In this document: positions 17,187-28,567 of the stretch, piece by piece | Numbering within the stretch: the stretch's first letter is position 1 | Layout: each line of letters starts with the position of its first letter | Made by a program: the position numbers and the translations under genes | The notes under the pieces: model-generated | Databases searched by the model: none | Seen by the model: only the letters and a program-made list of their open reading frames with translations | What the model was told of the DNA's origin: nothing | Source: Anaerolineales bacterium | GTDB lineage: Bacteria; Chloroflexota; Anaerolineae; Anaerolineales; Villigracilaceae | Reading direction: 5' to 3' | Length of the DNA: 64,000 bases | Assembly: GCA_030583905.1 (NCBI GenBank) | Contig: CP129481.1 | Coordinates: forward strand, 3,378,136-3,442,135

Positions 17187-18121
17187 TCCTCGCCTCCTTT
17201 TTCTTCCTCGACCAGACGCAGGAAGACATCTTCCAGATCTGCCTTTTCTTTTCTCACCTCATCAATCTGCACGCCCGCCTTCACCAACTGCGTGACCAGT
17301 TCATGCGAACGACTTAAGTCATCCAAGTCCATGACCAGCCCGCCGTTCTGCTGTTGGACTTTCTTGACGAGCGCATTGGCTTTCAGTTCATCTGCGATCT
17401 GCGAGGTGATCCCCTGCCCGGTCACATACAAACGCGGCGCGGAGGTCTTCGAGCGCAGGTCAGAGGGACTGCCCACTGCCAGCAAATGCCCATGATTGAT
17501 CACGCCAACCTGATCGCATAACTTCTCCGCCTCGGTAAGATTGTGCGTGGTGAGAAAGATCGTCACGCCTTCCTGCCTGACCAACGTTTCCAAATCTTCC
17601 CGCAAAGCGGATGAGGCGACAGGGTCCAAGCCAGCGGTCGGCTCGTCGAGAAAGACCAGTTCCGGGCGGTGCATGAGCGTCCGTGCTACAGCGAGTTTCT
17701 GCTTCATGCCGCGGCTCCAGCGTCCGATGGGTTCACCGCGCCGCTCATATAAATCCAATGGCTCGAGCAGTTCGCGGATGCGTTTCTCGCGGTCCGCTTT
17801 GGACATGTGCCAGATGCGCCCGTAGTAATCGAGATTCTCCGCCGCGGACAGGCGCTCGTACAAGCCGTGATGTTCGAGCAGGGCGCCGCTTCGCACGCGG
17901 ACCTCGTCGGGCTGTTTCTTCGTATCGAAGCCCAGTACCTGCGCCGAGCCTTGATCCGCATCCAGCAGACCGAGCAGCAGGCGGATGGTCGTCGTCTTGC
18001 CCGAACCGTTCGGACCGAGAAAACCGAAGACCGTGCCGCGCGGGATTTCCAACGTCAGCCGGTCAATCGCTTTCAAGTTCCCGAATGAACGTGTAAGTTG
18101 ATTGGTTTTTATTGCATTCAT
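17183..18121 (-). CDS. ABC transporter ATPase (ABC-2 exporter)
   Basis: The 312-residue ATPase has Walker A GPNGSGKTTT, signature WSRGMKQKLAVARTL, Walker B LVFLDEPTAGLD and H-loop TTHNLTEAE. A C-terminal domain of about 90 residues follows, as is usual for drug/antibiotic-type ABC-2 exporters. I choose the ATG at 18121, which has an AGGTG ribosome site five bases upstream; a GTG two codons earlier is the alternative. It lies six bases after the regulator gene in the same operon. Confidence 0.92.
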   Translation of the reverse strand: MNAIKTNQLTRSFGNLKAIDRLTLEIPRGTVFGFLGPNGSGKTTTIRLLLGLLDADQGSAQVLGFDTKKQPDEVRVRSGALLEHHGLYERLSAAENLDYYGRIWHMSKADREKRIRELLEPLDLYERRGEPIGRWSRGMKQKLAVARTLMHRPELVFLDEPTAGLDPVASSALREDLETLVRQEGVTIFLTTHNLTEAEKLCDQVGVINHGHLLAVGSPSDLRSKTSAPRLYVTGQGITSQIADELKANALVKKVQQQNGGLVMDLDDLSRSHELVTQLVKAGVQIDEVRKEKADLEDVFLRLVEEEKGGEE

Positions 18122-18127
18122 TTTCAC

Positions 18128-18439
18128 CTACTGTTTTGTCATTTTCATGAAACTCTGCAACTGCTGGCGGTATTGCGCCACCGCCTTCGCGCCCGCCGCC
18201 GTCAATTTGCAGACGGTCAACGGCAGTTTGCCTTTGAAGGTCTTTTGTATCTTTACGTAACCGGCGTCTTCGAGTTTGCTGAGGTGCGCGGACAGGTTGC
18301 CCTTGGTCAGACCTGTCTCGCGCTGCAGGAAGAGGAAGTCCGCGCTTTCGACCGAGGAGAGGATCGTCACGATCAGCAGACGCGCCGGTTCGTGGATGAG
18401 GCGGTCCAGTTCGGTGACGCGGCGCAGGTCGTCAGTCAT
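18128..18439 (-). CDS. Winged-helix transcriptional regulator (MarR/ArsR-like single domain)
   Basis: The 103-residue protein is one winged-helix domain: EPARLLIVTIL in helix 1, LQRETGLTKGNLSAHLSKLEDAGYV as the helix-turn-helix and wing entry, and a C-terminal dimerisation helix. Small regulators of this kind often control adjacent ABC exporters. The ATG at 18439 overlaps the end of the membrane protein gene by eight bases and has a GGAGGG site. The palindrome at 19082-19114, in front of the operon's first gene, is the likely operator. Confidence 0.87.
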   Translation of the reverse strand: MTDDLRRVTELDRLIHEPARLLIVTILSSVESADFLFLQRETGLTKGNLSAHLSKLEDAGYVKIQKTFKGKLPLTVCKLTAAGAKAVAQYRQQLQSFMKMTKQ

Positions 18440-19070
18440 CGCCACCCTCCCTCGGTAGAGGATTCTCCCTCAGGTAGCGGAACAGCACCACCCCGCCCGA
18501 GACCATCACGGCAAGTCCCATCAAGCCGTAGAATGCCGCCAGGGCATAGGCGTTCGGCAGTTTGCCGAGGGACAACACCACTCCCAATATCGCGGAAACC
18601 CCGCCGAGGAGATAGAAGCGCTGGACGCCGTAGGATTTTCCGCGCAGGAGGACGAACACCGCACCGACCACGACTCCCGTCACGAGAACCGTCGAATCGA
18701 CAATTTGAATTGACCTCGCCAGTTGGACCATCAGGAAAGCCATGACCATCGCGAACGCCATTGCGAAGGTCCGCACGCGGATGGCGTGTTTTTTGTCAAC
18801 CCGATATTCGACATATCCCGTCCGCGGATAGGTGAGACGGGTTTTCAGCGCCGTCACCAGCCAGCGGACGCCGAAAATCCCTGCGATCATCACCAGCACC
18901 AGGCTACCTTGAAGGATGACGCTCAAGAGGTTGCTTTCGCCGAGGAATTGCTGTATGCCGAAGTACGCGGCGAGCAGGAGAAACATTCCGCCGCCCGCCA
19001 GTTCCCCGATCCCGTCCGAGAACCAATAGCGCTTGACGCGCTGTTCGACATCCGTAAATTTATCGTTCAT
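18432..19070 (-). CDS. Membrane protein, first gene of the regulator-ABC exporter operon
   Basis: The 212-residue protein has a short soluble N-terminus (MNDKFTDVEQRVKRYWFSDGI) and about six hydrophobic helices in pairs, with a basic loop YRVDKKHAIRVRTF between helices 2 and 3. I do not know its function. I choose the ATG at 19070, eight bases after an AAGGAG site. It overlaps the regulator gene. Its position suggests that it is controlled with, and perhaps assists, the exporter. Confidence 0.82.
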   Translation of the reverse strand: MNDKFTDVEQRVKRYWFSDGIGELAGGGMFLLLAAYFGIQQFLGESNLLSVILQGSLVLVMIAGIFGVRWLVTALKTRLTYPRTGYVEYRVDKKHAIRVRTFAMAFAMVMAFLMVQLARSIQIVDSTVLVTGVVVGAVFVLLRGKSYGVQRFYLLGGVSAILGVVLSLGKLPNAYALAAFYGLMGLAVMVSGGVVLFRYLRENPLPREGGDD

Positions 19071-19081
19071 TTCTACTCCTT

Positions 19082-19114
19082 CGTAAACTAGTTTGTAGTA
19101 CAAACCAGTTTACG
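19082..19114. promoter_or_regulatory. Near-perfect palindromic operator
   Basis: A 33-base inverted repeat has outer arms CGTAAAC and GTTTACG and a core TTTGTAGTACAAA. It lies 12 to 44 bases before the first start codon of the exporter operon, where a repressor would block RNA polymerase. The winged-helix protein encoded second in the operon is the natural candidate to bind it. Confidence 0.8.
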
Positions 19115-19152
19115 AAAATCATACTACCTTTATATGCCTGTGTCAAGATGGA

Positions 19153-19182
19153 TAAAAAAGACCCGCTCGCTCGAACGGGTCT
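19153..19182 (-). terminator. Rho-independent terminator after the lipoprotein gene
   Basis: Read leftward, AGACCCG and CGGGTCT form a stem followed by six T. It lies just past the stop of the gene at 19189-19854. Confidence 0.85.
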
Positions 19183-19188
19183 GGAAGT

Positions 19189-19854
19189 TCACTTTTGCAG
19201 GCAGCCGATCAACTGGCTGACCGCGCCCAGCGGTTCGTTTTTTGTGATCGCCAATATAGGAAAGATGCCAACCGAATACACCTCGCGGATACTTCCCATC
19301 ATCCAGCGCTTCGGAAGGAAGCCAATCGCATCCGATTCGGAACCCAAAACATCCGACATTTCCTGCGGATTGGATGCCAGCCTCGCAAACGACGTCACGC
19401 TTCGACCTTTCATCACGAACTGGTCAAACATCATCTGCAAATCCAACCCTGAGGCATACGCCCACACCTGCACGGACTCATCGCCCTGCCCCGCGAATAA
19501 TGCCTGCACTTCTTCAAGCGTCAAGTTTTGAATTGAGCTTTCGCGGTTCACCACAACGAGGATTTCCTCTTCGTCTATTTGAAATGCAGGAGAAACAAAA
19601 CCCTCAGATTCGCCTATACGCAAGGAAATATCGGGATTCTCGGCGGTGACTTCCACAAGGATATTTTTCTCATTGGCACAGGCAAAGAGTTCACTCATCC
19701 ACGGTTGGGCGGAGTCGGTGGCGTAAGCAGTAATTGTTTCAGCTGGGACGTTTGGCGTGGGAGATGCGCAGGAAGCAATAATGAAAGAGGATAGAAGAAA
19801 GAAATGTTGTACGAAAAACAGAAGGCTGAAGGCGGTCTGCGGTCTAACTTCCAT
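19189..19854 (-). CDS. Lipoprotein, periplasmic substrate-binding-like
   Basis: The 221-residue product has a lipoprotein signal ending IIASC. The mature part looks like one lobe of a periplasmic binding protein of the phosphate/molybdate type (ITAYATDSAQPWM, ILVVVNRESSIQNLTLEEVQALF, SDAIGFLPKRW). The segment LTLEEVQALFAG is typical of PstS-like domains. No permease genes lie next to it. I use the ATG at 19854, two bases after the peptidase stop. The family call is moderate and the ligand is unknown. Confidence 0.7.
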   Translation of the reverse strand: MEVRPQTAFSLLFFVQHFFLLSSFIIASCASPTPNVPAETITAYATDSAQPWMSELFACANEKNILVEVTAENPDISLRIGESEGFVSPAFQIDEEEILVVVNRESSIQNLTLEEVQALFAGQGDESVQVWAYASGLDLQMMFDQFVMKGRSVTSFARLASNPQEMSDVLGSESDAIGFLPKRWMMGSIREVYSVGIFPILAITKNEPLGAVSQLIGCLQK

Positions 19855-19856
19855 TT

Positions 19857-20942
19857 TCACCACTCCCGCAGGAGCGAGGAGAGCAACTGTATGCGTTGGG
19901 GAATACTGTCCGCAAAAATATACTCGCGCTCCGAGTGATAGCCTTCACCGATCGCGCCGAGACCGTCCAATACGGGGACGCCAAGCGGCGCAACGAAGTT
20001 CGCATCCGAGACGCCGCCCGTACCGCCTGCGCTAAGTTCCATGCCGATGCCCTCCGCAATAGACTTGGCTTTCTCGAACGTGGCTTTCATCGTGTCATCG
20101 AATGGCATTGGTCCGCGGTTCAAGCCACCTGTCACTGTGACGGTGGTTCCGTCCAGAACAGGTTTCAGGTTCATCATCAAGCCTTCGATGCGTCCCCATT
20201 CTTCGGGCTGCAAAATGCGCACATCCACTTCGATGGATGCTTCATCTGGCACGACATTGGAAACCGTCCCGCCGCGAATCACACCGACATTGAGCGTGGT
20301 GCCTTTCGAGTAATCGGTCATCTTTTGGATGGCGAGCACTTGATGCGCCATTTCTTCGATGGCATTGCGTCCCTTTTCATGGTCGCCGCCTGCATGCGCC
20401 GCACGCCCCGTCGTGCGGACTTTAAATCCGCCGCCGCCTTTGCGCCAAGTCTTGAGTCCGCCGTTCATCAGGGCGGGTTCCATCACCAAGACAAGCTCCG
20501 CATCCTTTGCAGTCCGCTCGATGATTCCACGCGAGGTCGGGCTGCCGATCTCTTCATCGGAGGTGCAGAGCAGAGTCACAGAGCGGGAGAGTCCGTTTTG
20601 GATGGCATCTTCAATTGCCGCAAGCGCAATGACGATGCTGGCTTTCATATCCGATACACCCGGACCGAAGATCTTGCCATCCGTTTCGCGGTAGGGCATG
20701 GAAGCAAGCGTGCCAAGCGGGAAGACCGTGTCCATGTGGCAGAGGAGAATGATCGGGCTTTGTCCACCGTTCCATTTGCAAAGAACATGATTCCCCGTAG
20801 TCTGATTCGGAATTACATCCACTTGCCCGCCGAGGCGCTTCGCCTCTTCCATGACAATAGAACCGACCCTATCCACAGCAGTTTTTTCGTGCGACGGAGA
20901 TTCAGTTTCTACAAGAAGTTTGAGAAGTTGACTTGTATCCAT
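19857..20942 (-). CDS. M20-family metallopeptidase (glutamate carboxypeptidase-like)
   Basis: The 361-residue enzyme carries the di-zinc motifs of the M20 family: LLCHMDTVFP (His ligand and catalytic Asp), GVSDMKASI (bridging Asp), TSDEEIGS (catalytic Glu and ligand Glu), and a C-terminal zinc His in GEGYHSEREY. A lid/dimerisation domain lies between (about 175-290; AAHAGGDHEKGRNAI). Such enzymes cleave small peptides or N-acyl amino acids. The gene sits between uppP and a lipoprotein gene with tight spacing. The exact substrate cannot be read from the sequence. Confidence 0.9.
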   Translation of the reverse strand: MDTSQLLKLLVETESPSHEKTAVDRVGSIVMEEAKRLGGQVDVIPNQTTGNHVLCKWNGGQSPIILLCHMDTVFPLGTLASMPYRETDGKIFGPGVSDMKASIVIALAAIEDAIQNGLSRSVTLLCTSDEEIGSPTSRGIIERTAKDAELVLVMEPALMNGGLKTWRKGGGGFKVRTTGRAAHAGGDHEKGRNAIEEMAHQVLAIQKMTDYSKGTTLNVGVIRGGTVSNVVPDEASIEVDVRILQPEEWGRIEGLMMNLKPVLDGTTVTVTGGLNRGPMPFDDTMKATFEKAKSIAEGIGMELSAGGTGGVSDANFVAPLGVPVLDGLGAIGEGYHSEREYIFADSIPQRIQLLSSLLREW

Positions 20943-20948
20943 TGCGTT

Positions 20949-24158
<3,210 letters not shown>

Positions 24159-24169
24159 TGTTCGGCGAA

Positions 24170-24334
24170 TTATACCGTTATCAACTGCGCGGCTTCATGC
24201 TCCACGAACGGACGAAGACCCGCCCAGATGCCGATGACGCGGTGCTTCGATTCGGTCCCCGCTCGGACGCCAAGAATCCGCTCTTCATGGATTTTCTCGA
24301 GAACGGCATCCGAAAATTGGGATTTGGTTTTCAT
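24170..24334 (-). pseudogene. DUF2255 gene remnant, frameshifted and truncated
   Basis: An ATG at 24334 overlaps the stop of the upstream small gene (TGATG) and opens a 54-codon frame. It begins with residues typical of DUF2255: a short helix, then EERILGVRAGTE and HRVIGIW. The frame then leaves the family. In another frame the same strand continues with GRVFVRSWSMKP, the next conserved DUF2255 strand, and stops soon after. So bases have been lost in the middle and the C-terminal half is missing. A short intact protein cannot be excluded, since the first frame is open to 24170. Confidence 0.7.
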
Positions 24335-24543
24335 CAATTCGAACGGGTTGCCCCTGTCAGGTAATTGATCGTCGCAGCTATGACCAATTCGACCTTTTCA
24401 GGAGTTTGACCGGTCTTATCAGAGATCTTTCGAATTACTTCCGCCCTTTTCTCTTTATCTCCTGCAACTGCTAATAACGCCCGCAGCAAAGCCTCGACGT
24501 CGATCTCAACATCATCATCCCAAGCATCGCCATCGGTTTGCAT
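24334..24543 (-). CDS. Small acidic protein, function unknown
   Basis: The 69-residue protein has an acidic N-terminus (MQTDGDAWDDDVEIDVEA) and three predicted helices, with KISDKTGQTPEKVELVI resembling the helix-turn of HU-like or other small helical proteins. A good AAGGAG site lies six bases before the ATG at 24543. Its stop overlaps the start of the DUF2255 remnant. No function can be assigned. Confidence 0.6.
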   Translation of the reverse strand: MQTDGDAWDDDVEIDVEALLRALLAVAGDKEKRAEVIRKISDKTGQTPEKVELVIAATINYLTGATRSN

Positions 24544-24576
24544 GAGTTTCTCCTTTGGTTATCCCGCATTATAAAC

Positions 24577-24613
24577 AAAAACCGCAGGTTCATCACCTGC
24601 GGTTTCATCTTTT
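24577..24613. terminator. Bidirectional terminator
   Basis: A perfect stem AACCGCAGGT/ACCTGCGGTT is followed by a T-run rightward and TTTTTGTTT leftward. It ends the P-type ATPase transcript, which stops at 24615. Because the hairpin lies beyond that gene, leftward transcription would end here before the small gene at 24543. Confidence 0.85.
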
Positions 24614-24614
24614 T

Positions 24615-27305
24615 TTATTCCAGCGCGCCGAACCAGCCGCGGCGCTCCATCCATTTGACCAGTTCCAGCACGGGCGAAATGGTCAGCGCAAGAGCAAGAA
24701 CGATCAACCAGTCTTCAAGCGTCAGGCTGAACGTGCTGAACGCTTCATGCAGGGAAGGCAGGTACACGATCACCAAAAGCAGAATGACCTCCCAAACGAT
24801 GGCGCGGTTCAGCCATTTGTTCGCAAACGGCTTGTCGAAAACGGAATTGCGGTCCGAGCGGAAGTTGTACGCCTTGAAGAACTGGATCAAGACCAGCGAG
24901 ACAAAGGTCATCGTCATCGCCTCTTCCTGACTTCTGCCTGAATTCATCGCCCAGATAAAGAGTCCCAGGTTGACGATGGTGGACCAAATCCCGCCTGCCA
25001 GCATCAACGCCACCACAGGGCGGGTGAAAATGCCCGTTTTTTGGTTGCGCGGCTTGCGCTTCATCAAGTCTTTTTCGGCGGGGTCTACTGCCAACGCCAG
25101 TGCGGGCAGACCGTCTGTTGCGAGGTTGACGTAGAGAATCTGCACAGCGGTCAATGGCAAGGGCAGACCGAGCAGAGTCGAGCCAGCCATCAAGCCGATC
25201 TCACCGATGTTGGAGGAAAGCAGATACATCAGGTATTTCTTGATATTGCCGAACACGCCGCGTCCCTCTTCCACGGCAGCGACAATGGAGGCAAAGTTAT
25301 CATCGGTCAGCGTCATGGCGGCGGCTTCTTTGGTAACGTCCGTGCCGGTGATACCCATCGCAATGCCGATATCCGCTTTTTTGAGGGCGGGTGCATCGTT
25401 CACACCATCGCCGGTCATTGCCACGATATGCTCATTGGCTTGCAGCGCCGTCACCACGCGCAGTTTGTGCGCCGGGGAAACGCGTGCATACACATCAATG
25501 GTTTCCACTTCTTTTTTGAACTGCTCATCGGACATGGCTTCCAGTTCAGCGCCGGTGACTACGCGCCCGGTCTTCAACAGACCCAGTTCGCCCGCCACCG
25601 CTCTCGCCGTGATGGGATGGTCGCCCGTGATCATCACAGGACGGATGCCCGCCTCTTCGCAGATCTCGATCGCGCCTTTCACTTCATCGCGCGGAGGGTC
25701 GATCATGCCAGCCAGCCCGAGGAAGGTCATATCCGTCTGGGCAGTTTCAAGTGTCACGTCAGGTTTTGAAGCGACCGCCAGCACGCGCAGCGCATCCTTT
25801 GCCATATCCGCCGCCGCTTTCAAGATCTGCTCGCGCGCGCGGTCATCCATCGGTTTTAAACCATCCGGCGTCAACTGCAATTTGCAATCATCCAGAATGA
25901 TCTCCGGCGCGCCTTTTGCGTATGCAACCACGCCGCCATCCGTTCGATGCAGAGTGGTCATGCGCTTGGATTCGGACGTGAAAGGAATCTCATTGATGCG
26001 CGGATACTCGGCGTCGAGCGACTCTTTCTGCAAACCCGCCTTCGCCGCCGCAACCACGAACGCGCCCTCGGTTGGATCTCCTTTAATGTCCCAGTCGGTG
26101 CTGGAGCCGTGATCCTCGCCCCGGATCAACGTAGTATCCGACGCAAGCACGGCGGCGGTCAGCATTTGCTTCAAGCCATCCGGCAGATGCGAGAGCTTCT
26201 TTCCGTTTTGAGAGAACTCACCCACCGGCACATACCCCGCCCCGCTGACCGAGAACAGTTCACCGGCGGCGTACAATTTACGCGCAGTCATCTCATCTTT
26301 TGTCAGCGTACCGGTCTTATCCGAGCAGATGATCGAGGTACTGCCGAGCGTTTCCACCGCGGGCAGGCGGCGGATGAGCGCATTCCGTTTGACCATTTTC
26401 TGTACGCCGATGGCGAGCGAAATGGTCACAACTGCCGGCAATGCCTCCGGCACGACTGCCACCGCCAGCGCAATGCCGAAGATGAGCATTTCAACGAACG
26501 GCTGGTCACGCAGCAAGCCCACTGCCACGATCAACGCCACCACGACAAACGCCGCGCGCGCCAGCGCCGTCCCGACCTTATCCAGATTTTGCTGAAGCGG
26601 GGTCCGGCTGGTCTCCACGGTCTGCAACAGTTGGGCGATCTTGCCGAACTCGGTGTTCATTCCCGTGGCAACGACCAACGCCTTACCGCGTCCATAGGTG
26701 GCGGCGGTCCCGGCGTAGACCATGTTCTTACGGTCGCCCACGCCCAAGTCGACGTCGGGAAGCGCATCCGTCTGTTTTTCCACCGGCACAGATTCACCGG
26801 TCAGCGCGGCTTCTTCTATTTGTAAATTTATCGCATCCAACAAACGCCCGTCGGCAGGGATCCGGTCGCCGGTATGCAGAAGGACGACGTCCCCCGGTAC
26901 GAGTTCACGCGCAGGGATCTTGATCTCTTCGCCGTCCCGCAGAACGGATGCCGTCGGCGCCGCCATTTCGCGCAATGCCTCGATAGCACGTTCAGCGCGG
27001 TACTCCTGAAAAAATCCGAGGAAGACCGCAAACAAAACGATGACGGCAATGACGATGGACTCAACGCCATGCCCCAGGAAAAGCGACAGGATGGTTGCGC
27101 CGAACAGGATCAGGATCAGGATATTTTTAAACTGCTCCAATAAAATTTGCCACGCGGAAATGCGCTTCGCCGCCTGGATCTCGTTTGGTCCGTATTTTTG
27201 AAGTCGTTCCGCCGCCTCTGCCTGTGTCAATCCCGCGGGCTGGCTTCCAAGTTCGGTAAAAACTTCGTCCGTCGTCCGCGAGTACCAGTGAGTGTTGGAT
27301 TGCAT
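24615..27305 (-). CDS. P-type cation ATPase (SERCA/PMCA-like), predicted Mn2+/Ca2+ exporter
   Basis: The 896-residue pump has the complete P2 layout: an N-terminal cation-ATPase domain (about 1-75), membrane helices, actuator domain with TGES, phosphorylation site DKTGT (Asp329), nucleotide domain with KGAPE, hinge [17 protein letters not shown], and six C-terminal helices. Helix 4 carries the ion-site motif VPEALPA. The family exports Ca2+ or Mn2+. The yybP-ykoY riboswitch in its leader responds to Mn2+ in studied cases and strongly favours a manganese-export role. The ATG at 27305 follows an AGGAG site. Confidence 0.95.
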   Translation of the reverse strand: MQSNTHWYSRTTDEVFTELGSQPAGLTQAEAAERLQKYGPNEIQAAKRISAWQILLEQFKNILILILFGATILSLFLGHGVESIVIAVIVLFAVFLGFFQEYRAERAIEALREMAAPTASVLRDGEEIKIPARELVPGDVVLLHTGDRIPADGRLLDAINLQIEEAALTGESVPVEKQTDALPDVDLGVGDRKNMVYAGTAATYGRGKALVVATGMNTEFGKIAQLLQTVETSRTPLQQNLDKVGTALARAAFVVVALIVAVGLLRDQPFVEMLIFGIALAVAVVPEALPAVVTISLAIGVQKMVKRNALIRRLPAVETLGSTSIICSDKTGTLTKDEMTARKLYAAGELFSVSGAGYVPVGEFSQNGKKLSHLPDGLKQMLTAAVLASDTTLIRGEDHGSSTDWDIKGDPTEGAFVVAAAKAGLQKESLDAEYPRINEIPFTSESKRMTTLHRTDGGVVAYAKGAPEIILDDCKLQLTPDGLKPMDDRAREQILKAAADMAKDALRVLAVASKPDVTLETAQTDMTFLGLAGMIDPPRDEVKGAIEICEEAGIRPVMITGDHPITARAVAGELGLLKTGRVVTGAELEAMSDEQFKKEVETIDVYARVSPAHKLRVVTALQANEHIVAMTGDGVNDAPALKKADIGIAMGITGTDVTKEAAAMTLTDDNFASIVAAVEEGRGVFGNIKKYLMYLLSSNIGEIGLMAGSTLLGLPLPLTAVQILYVNLATDGLPALALAVDPAEKDLMKRKPRNQKTGIFTRPVVALMLAGGIWSTIVNLGLFIWAMNSGRSQEEAMTMTFVSLVLIQFFKAYNFRSDRNSVFDKPFANKWLNRAIVWEVILLLVIVYLPSLHEAFSTFSLTLEDWLIVLALALTISPVLELVKWMERRGWFGALE

Positions 27306-27332
27306 TTTTTTCTCCTATAAAAAGTTTTCAAC

Positions 27333-27365
27333 AAAAAAGACCACCGCCGTCATGGCGATGGTCTT
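27333..27365 (-). terminator. Riboswitch expression-platform terminator
   Basis: Read leftward, AGACCATCGCC pairs with GGCGGTGGTCT and is followed by six T. It lies between the aptamer and the ATPase start, so it is the likely switching hairpin. Confidence 0.85.
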
Positions 27366-27367
27366 GC

Positions 27368-27460
27368 GTTTGCTTTCAAACAGCCGGGAAATCTCTTTCC
27401 GTCATGACGACTGTTTTTCCCGAAGAAAAGCCCGGGACGCTACTCCCCATCGGAGTGATG
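27368..27460 (-). ncRNA. yybP-ykoY (Mn2+) riboswitch
   Basis: Read leftward, the leader has GGGGAGTAGC (27440-27449), then GTCGTCATGACGG, then CCCGGCTGTTTGAAAGC in the order and spacing of the yybP-ykoY aptamer. In studied bacteria this RNA binds Mn2+ and turns on Mn exporters. Here it precedes a P-type ATPase and ends in a terminator hairpin, so an on-switch at high Mn2+ is expected. Confidence 0.9.
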
Positions 27461-27462
27461 AT

Positions 27463-27491
27463 AGTGTAAATCAAACTAACACGAATGTCAA
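27463..27491 (-). promoter_or_regulatory. Sigma-70 promoter of the Mn2+ riboswitch/ATPase transcript
   Basis: Read leftward, TTGACA (27486-27491) and TACACT (27463-27468) are 17 bases apart. Transcription would start a few bases before the aptamer. Confidence 0.85.
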
Positions 27492-27563
27492 TTACGGTTT
27501 TGCAAACTGCGGAAGTTTCATCCGCATCATACCTACGCGGCATATACAAAAAGGTTTCAGTTG

Positions 27564-27968
27564 CTAATCCTGCTTGTTGCCGTCTTCCAACTCCATCAGA
27601 AGCAAATCCAGCGCACCGACCGAGATCTGCAACTCGCGCAGGGAGATTCCCAGCGACACGATCATCAGGATCAGGGCGATCGCAAAACTCCACTGCCCGC
27701 CCGTCAACCAGCCTGCGAAAAGAGCGAACATGCTAACCACACAAAACAGCAGACTCAGCGTCCCATAGATTTGTGTGTTGCGGATCAAGTACACGCGGTA
27801 ACGCAGGTTGGCGATCTGCCGGAGCAGGTTCGCGCTATGGTCGTTCTGATAGCGGTCATGCAGGCTGCGGATGATGGTGGCAAGCGTCAGGAAGCGGTTT
27901 GTGTATGCCAACAGCAAAAGCGAGACGGTCGGAAACAACAACGCTGGGGTTGTAAGCGAGAAGTCCAT
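27564..27968 (-). CDS. DUF2721 membrane protein
   Basis: The 134-residue protein has three hydrophobic helices and the family pattern: N-terminal helix PALLFPTVSLLLLAYTNRF, then RSLHDRY, a basic stretch RQIANLRYRVYLIRN, and two C-terminal helices ending in EL. DUF2721 has no known function. I start at the ATG at 27968, since the longer frame overlaps the upstream gene. It lies just after the conserved gene at 27976-28491. Confidence 0.82.
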   Translation of the reverse strand: MDFSLTTPALLFPTVSLLLLAYTNRFLTLATIIRSLHDRYQNDHSANLLRQIANLRYRVYLIRNTQIYGTLSLLFCVVSMFALFAGWLTGGQWSFAIALILMIVSLGISLRELQISVGALDLLLMELEDGNKQD

Positions 27969-27975
27969 GCGAATC

Positions 27976-28491
27976 TCACTTAATCCCAAAATTGACGCGG
28001 CTTGGGTTGACCAGCAACATCGGCACGCTGATGCTGAACTGCGGAAGATGCGGGTTGCCGACCTCCACATCATAGACCGACGTCCACGCCGTGTGGGAAA
28101 CATCCAGATAGGTCGAAAGATCGGTTTGGGTCGAAATTCGTAATTTTCCATTCAGCACAAACGAACCGACCAGCATCTCCACAGACTTCATCATACGGTT
28201 CGTTTCACTTGCATCATAATCCAGCGGTTCCGTGGCAGGCGGCGCAAGATGGAACGCCAACACATCCGCAGTGGGCACAAAAAACTCGAAATAGTTCAAC
28301 GACCTCGGCGCCGCGCCGCCGAATAAGATCACAGTCGGTTTCAAGAAATGAATAAAATTGGAAATACCCTGCGCCCGCAGCCAGATGTTCACGCGCGCAT
28401 TCTCCTTGACCACGATCTCCCCGCGCACGAGCAAATTATGGGTATAGACCATTACCAAGGCTGTTTTTTCATCGGGCGCAAGCGGTTTCAT
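27976..28491 (-). CDS. Conserved protein of unknown function
   Basis: The 171-residue protein has no signal peptide or membrane helix. It opens with VYTHNLLVRGEIVVKENARV and contains a repeated short beta-strand pattern (LKPTVILFGG, VGSFVLNGKLRIS, SISVPMLLVNPSRVNFG). I recall similar proteins mainly from Anaerolineae, but know no function. It is paired with a DUF2721 gene eight bases downstream and diverges from recJ. Confidence 0.7.
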   Translation of the reverse strand: MKPLAPDEKTALVMVYTHNLLVRGEIVVKENARVNIWLRAQGISNFIHFLKPTVILFGGAAPRSLNYFEFFVPTADVLAFHLAPPATEPLDYDASETNRMMKSVEMLVGSFVLNGKLRISTQTDLSTYLDVSHTAWTSVYDVEVGNPHLPQFSISVPMLLVNPSRVNFGIK

Positions 28492-28567
28492 CGTGAACTC
28501 CTTTTGGAATGATCAAATTATACATTACCCTTCCGCACGACTGCCGGAACGTTTATACTCGTTTTCC

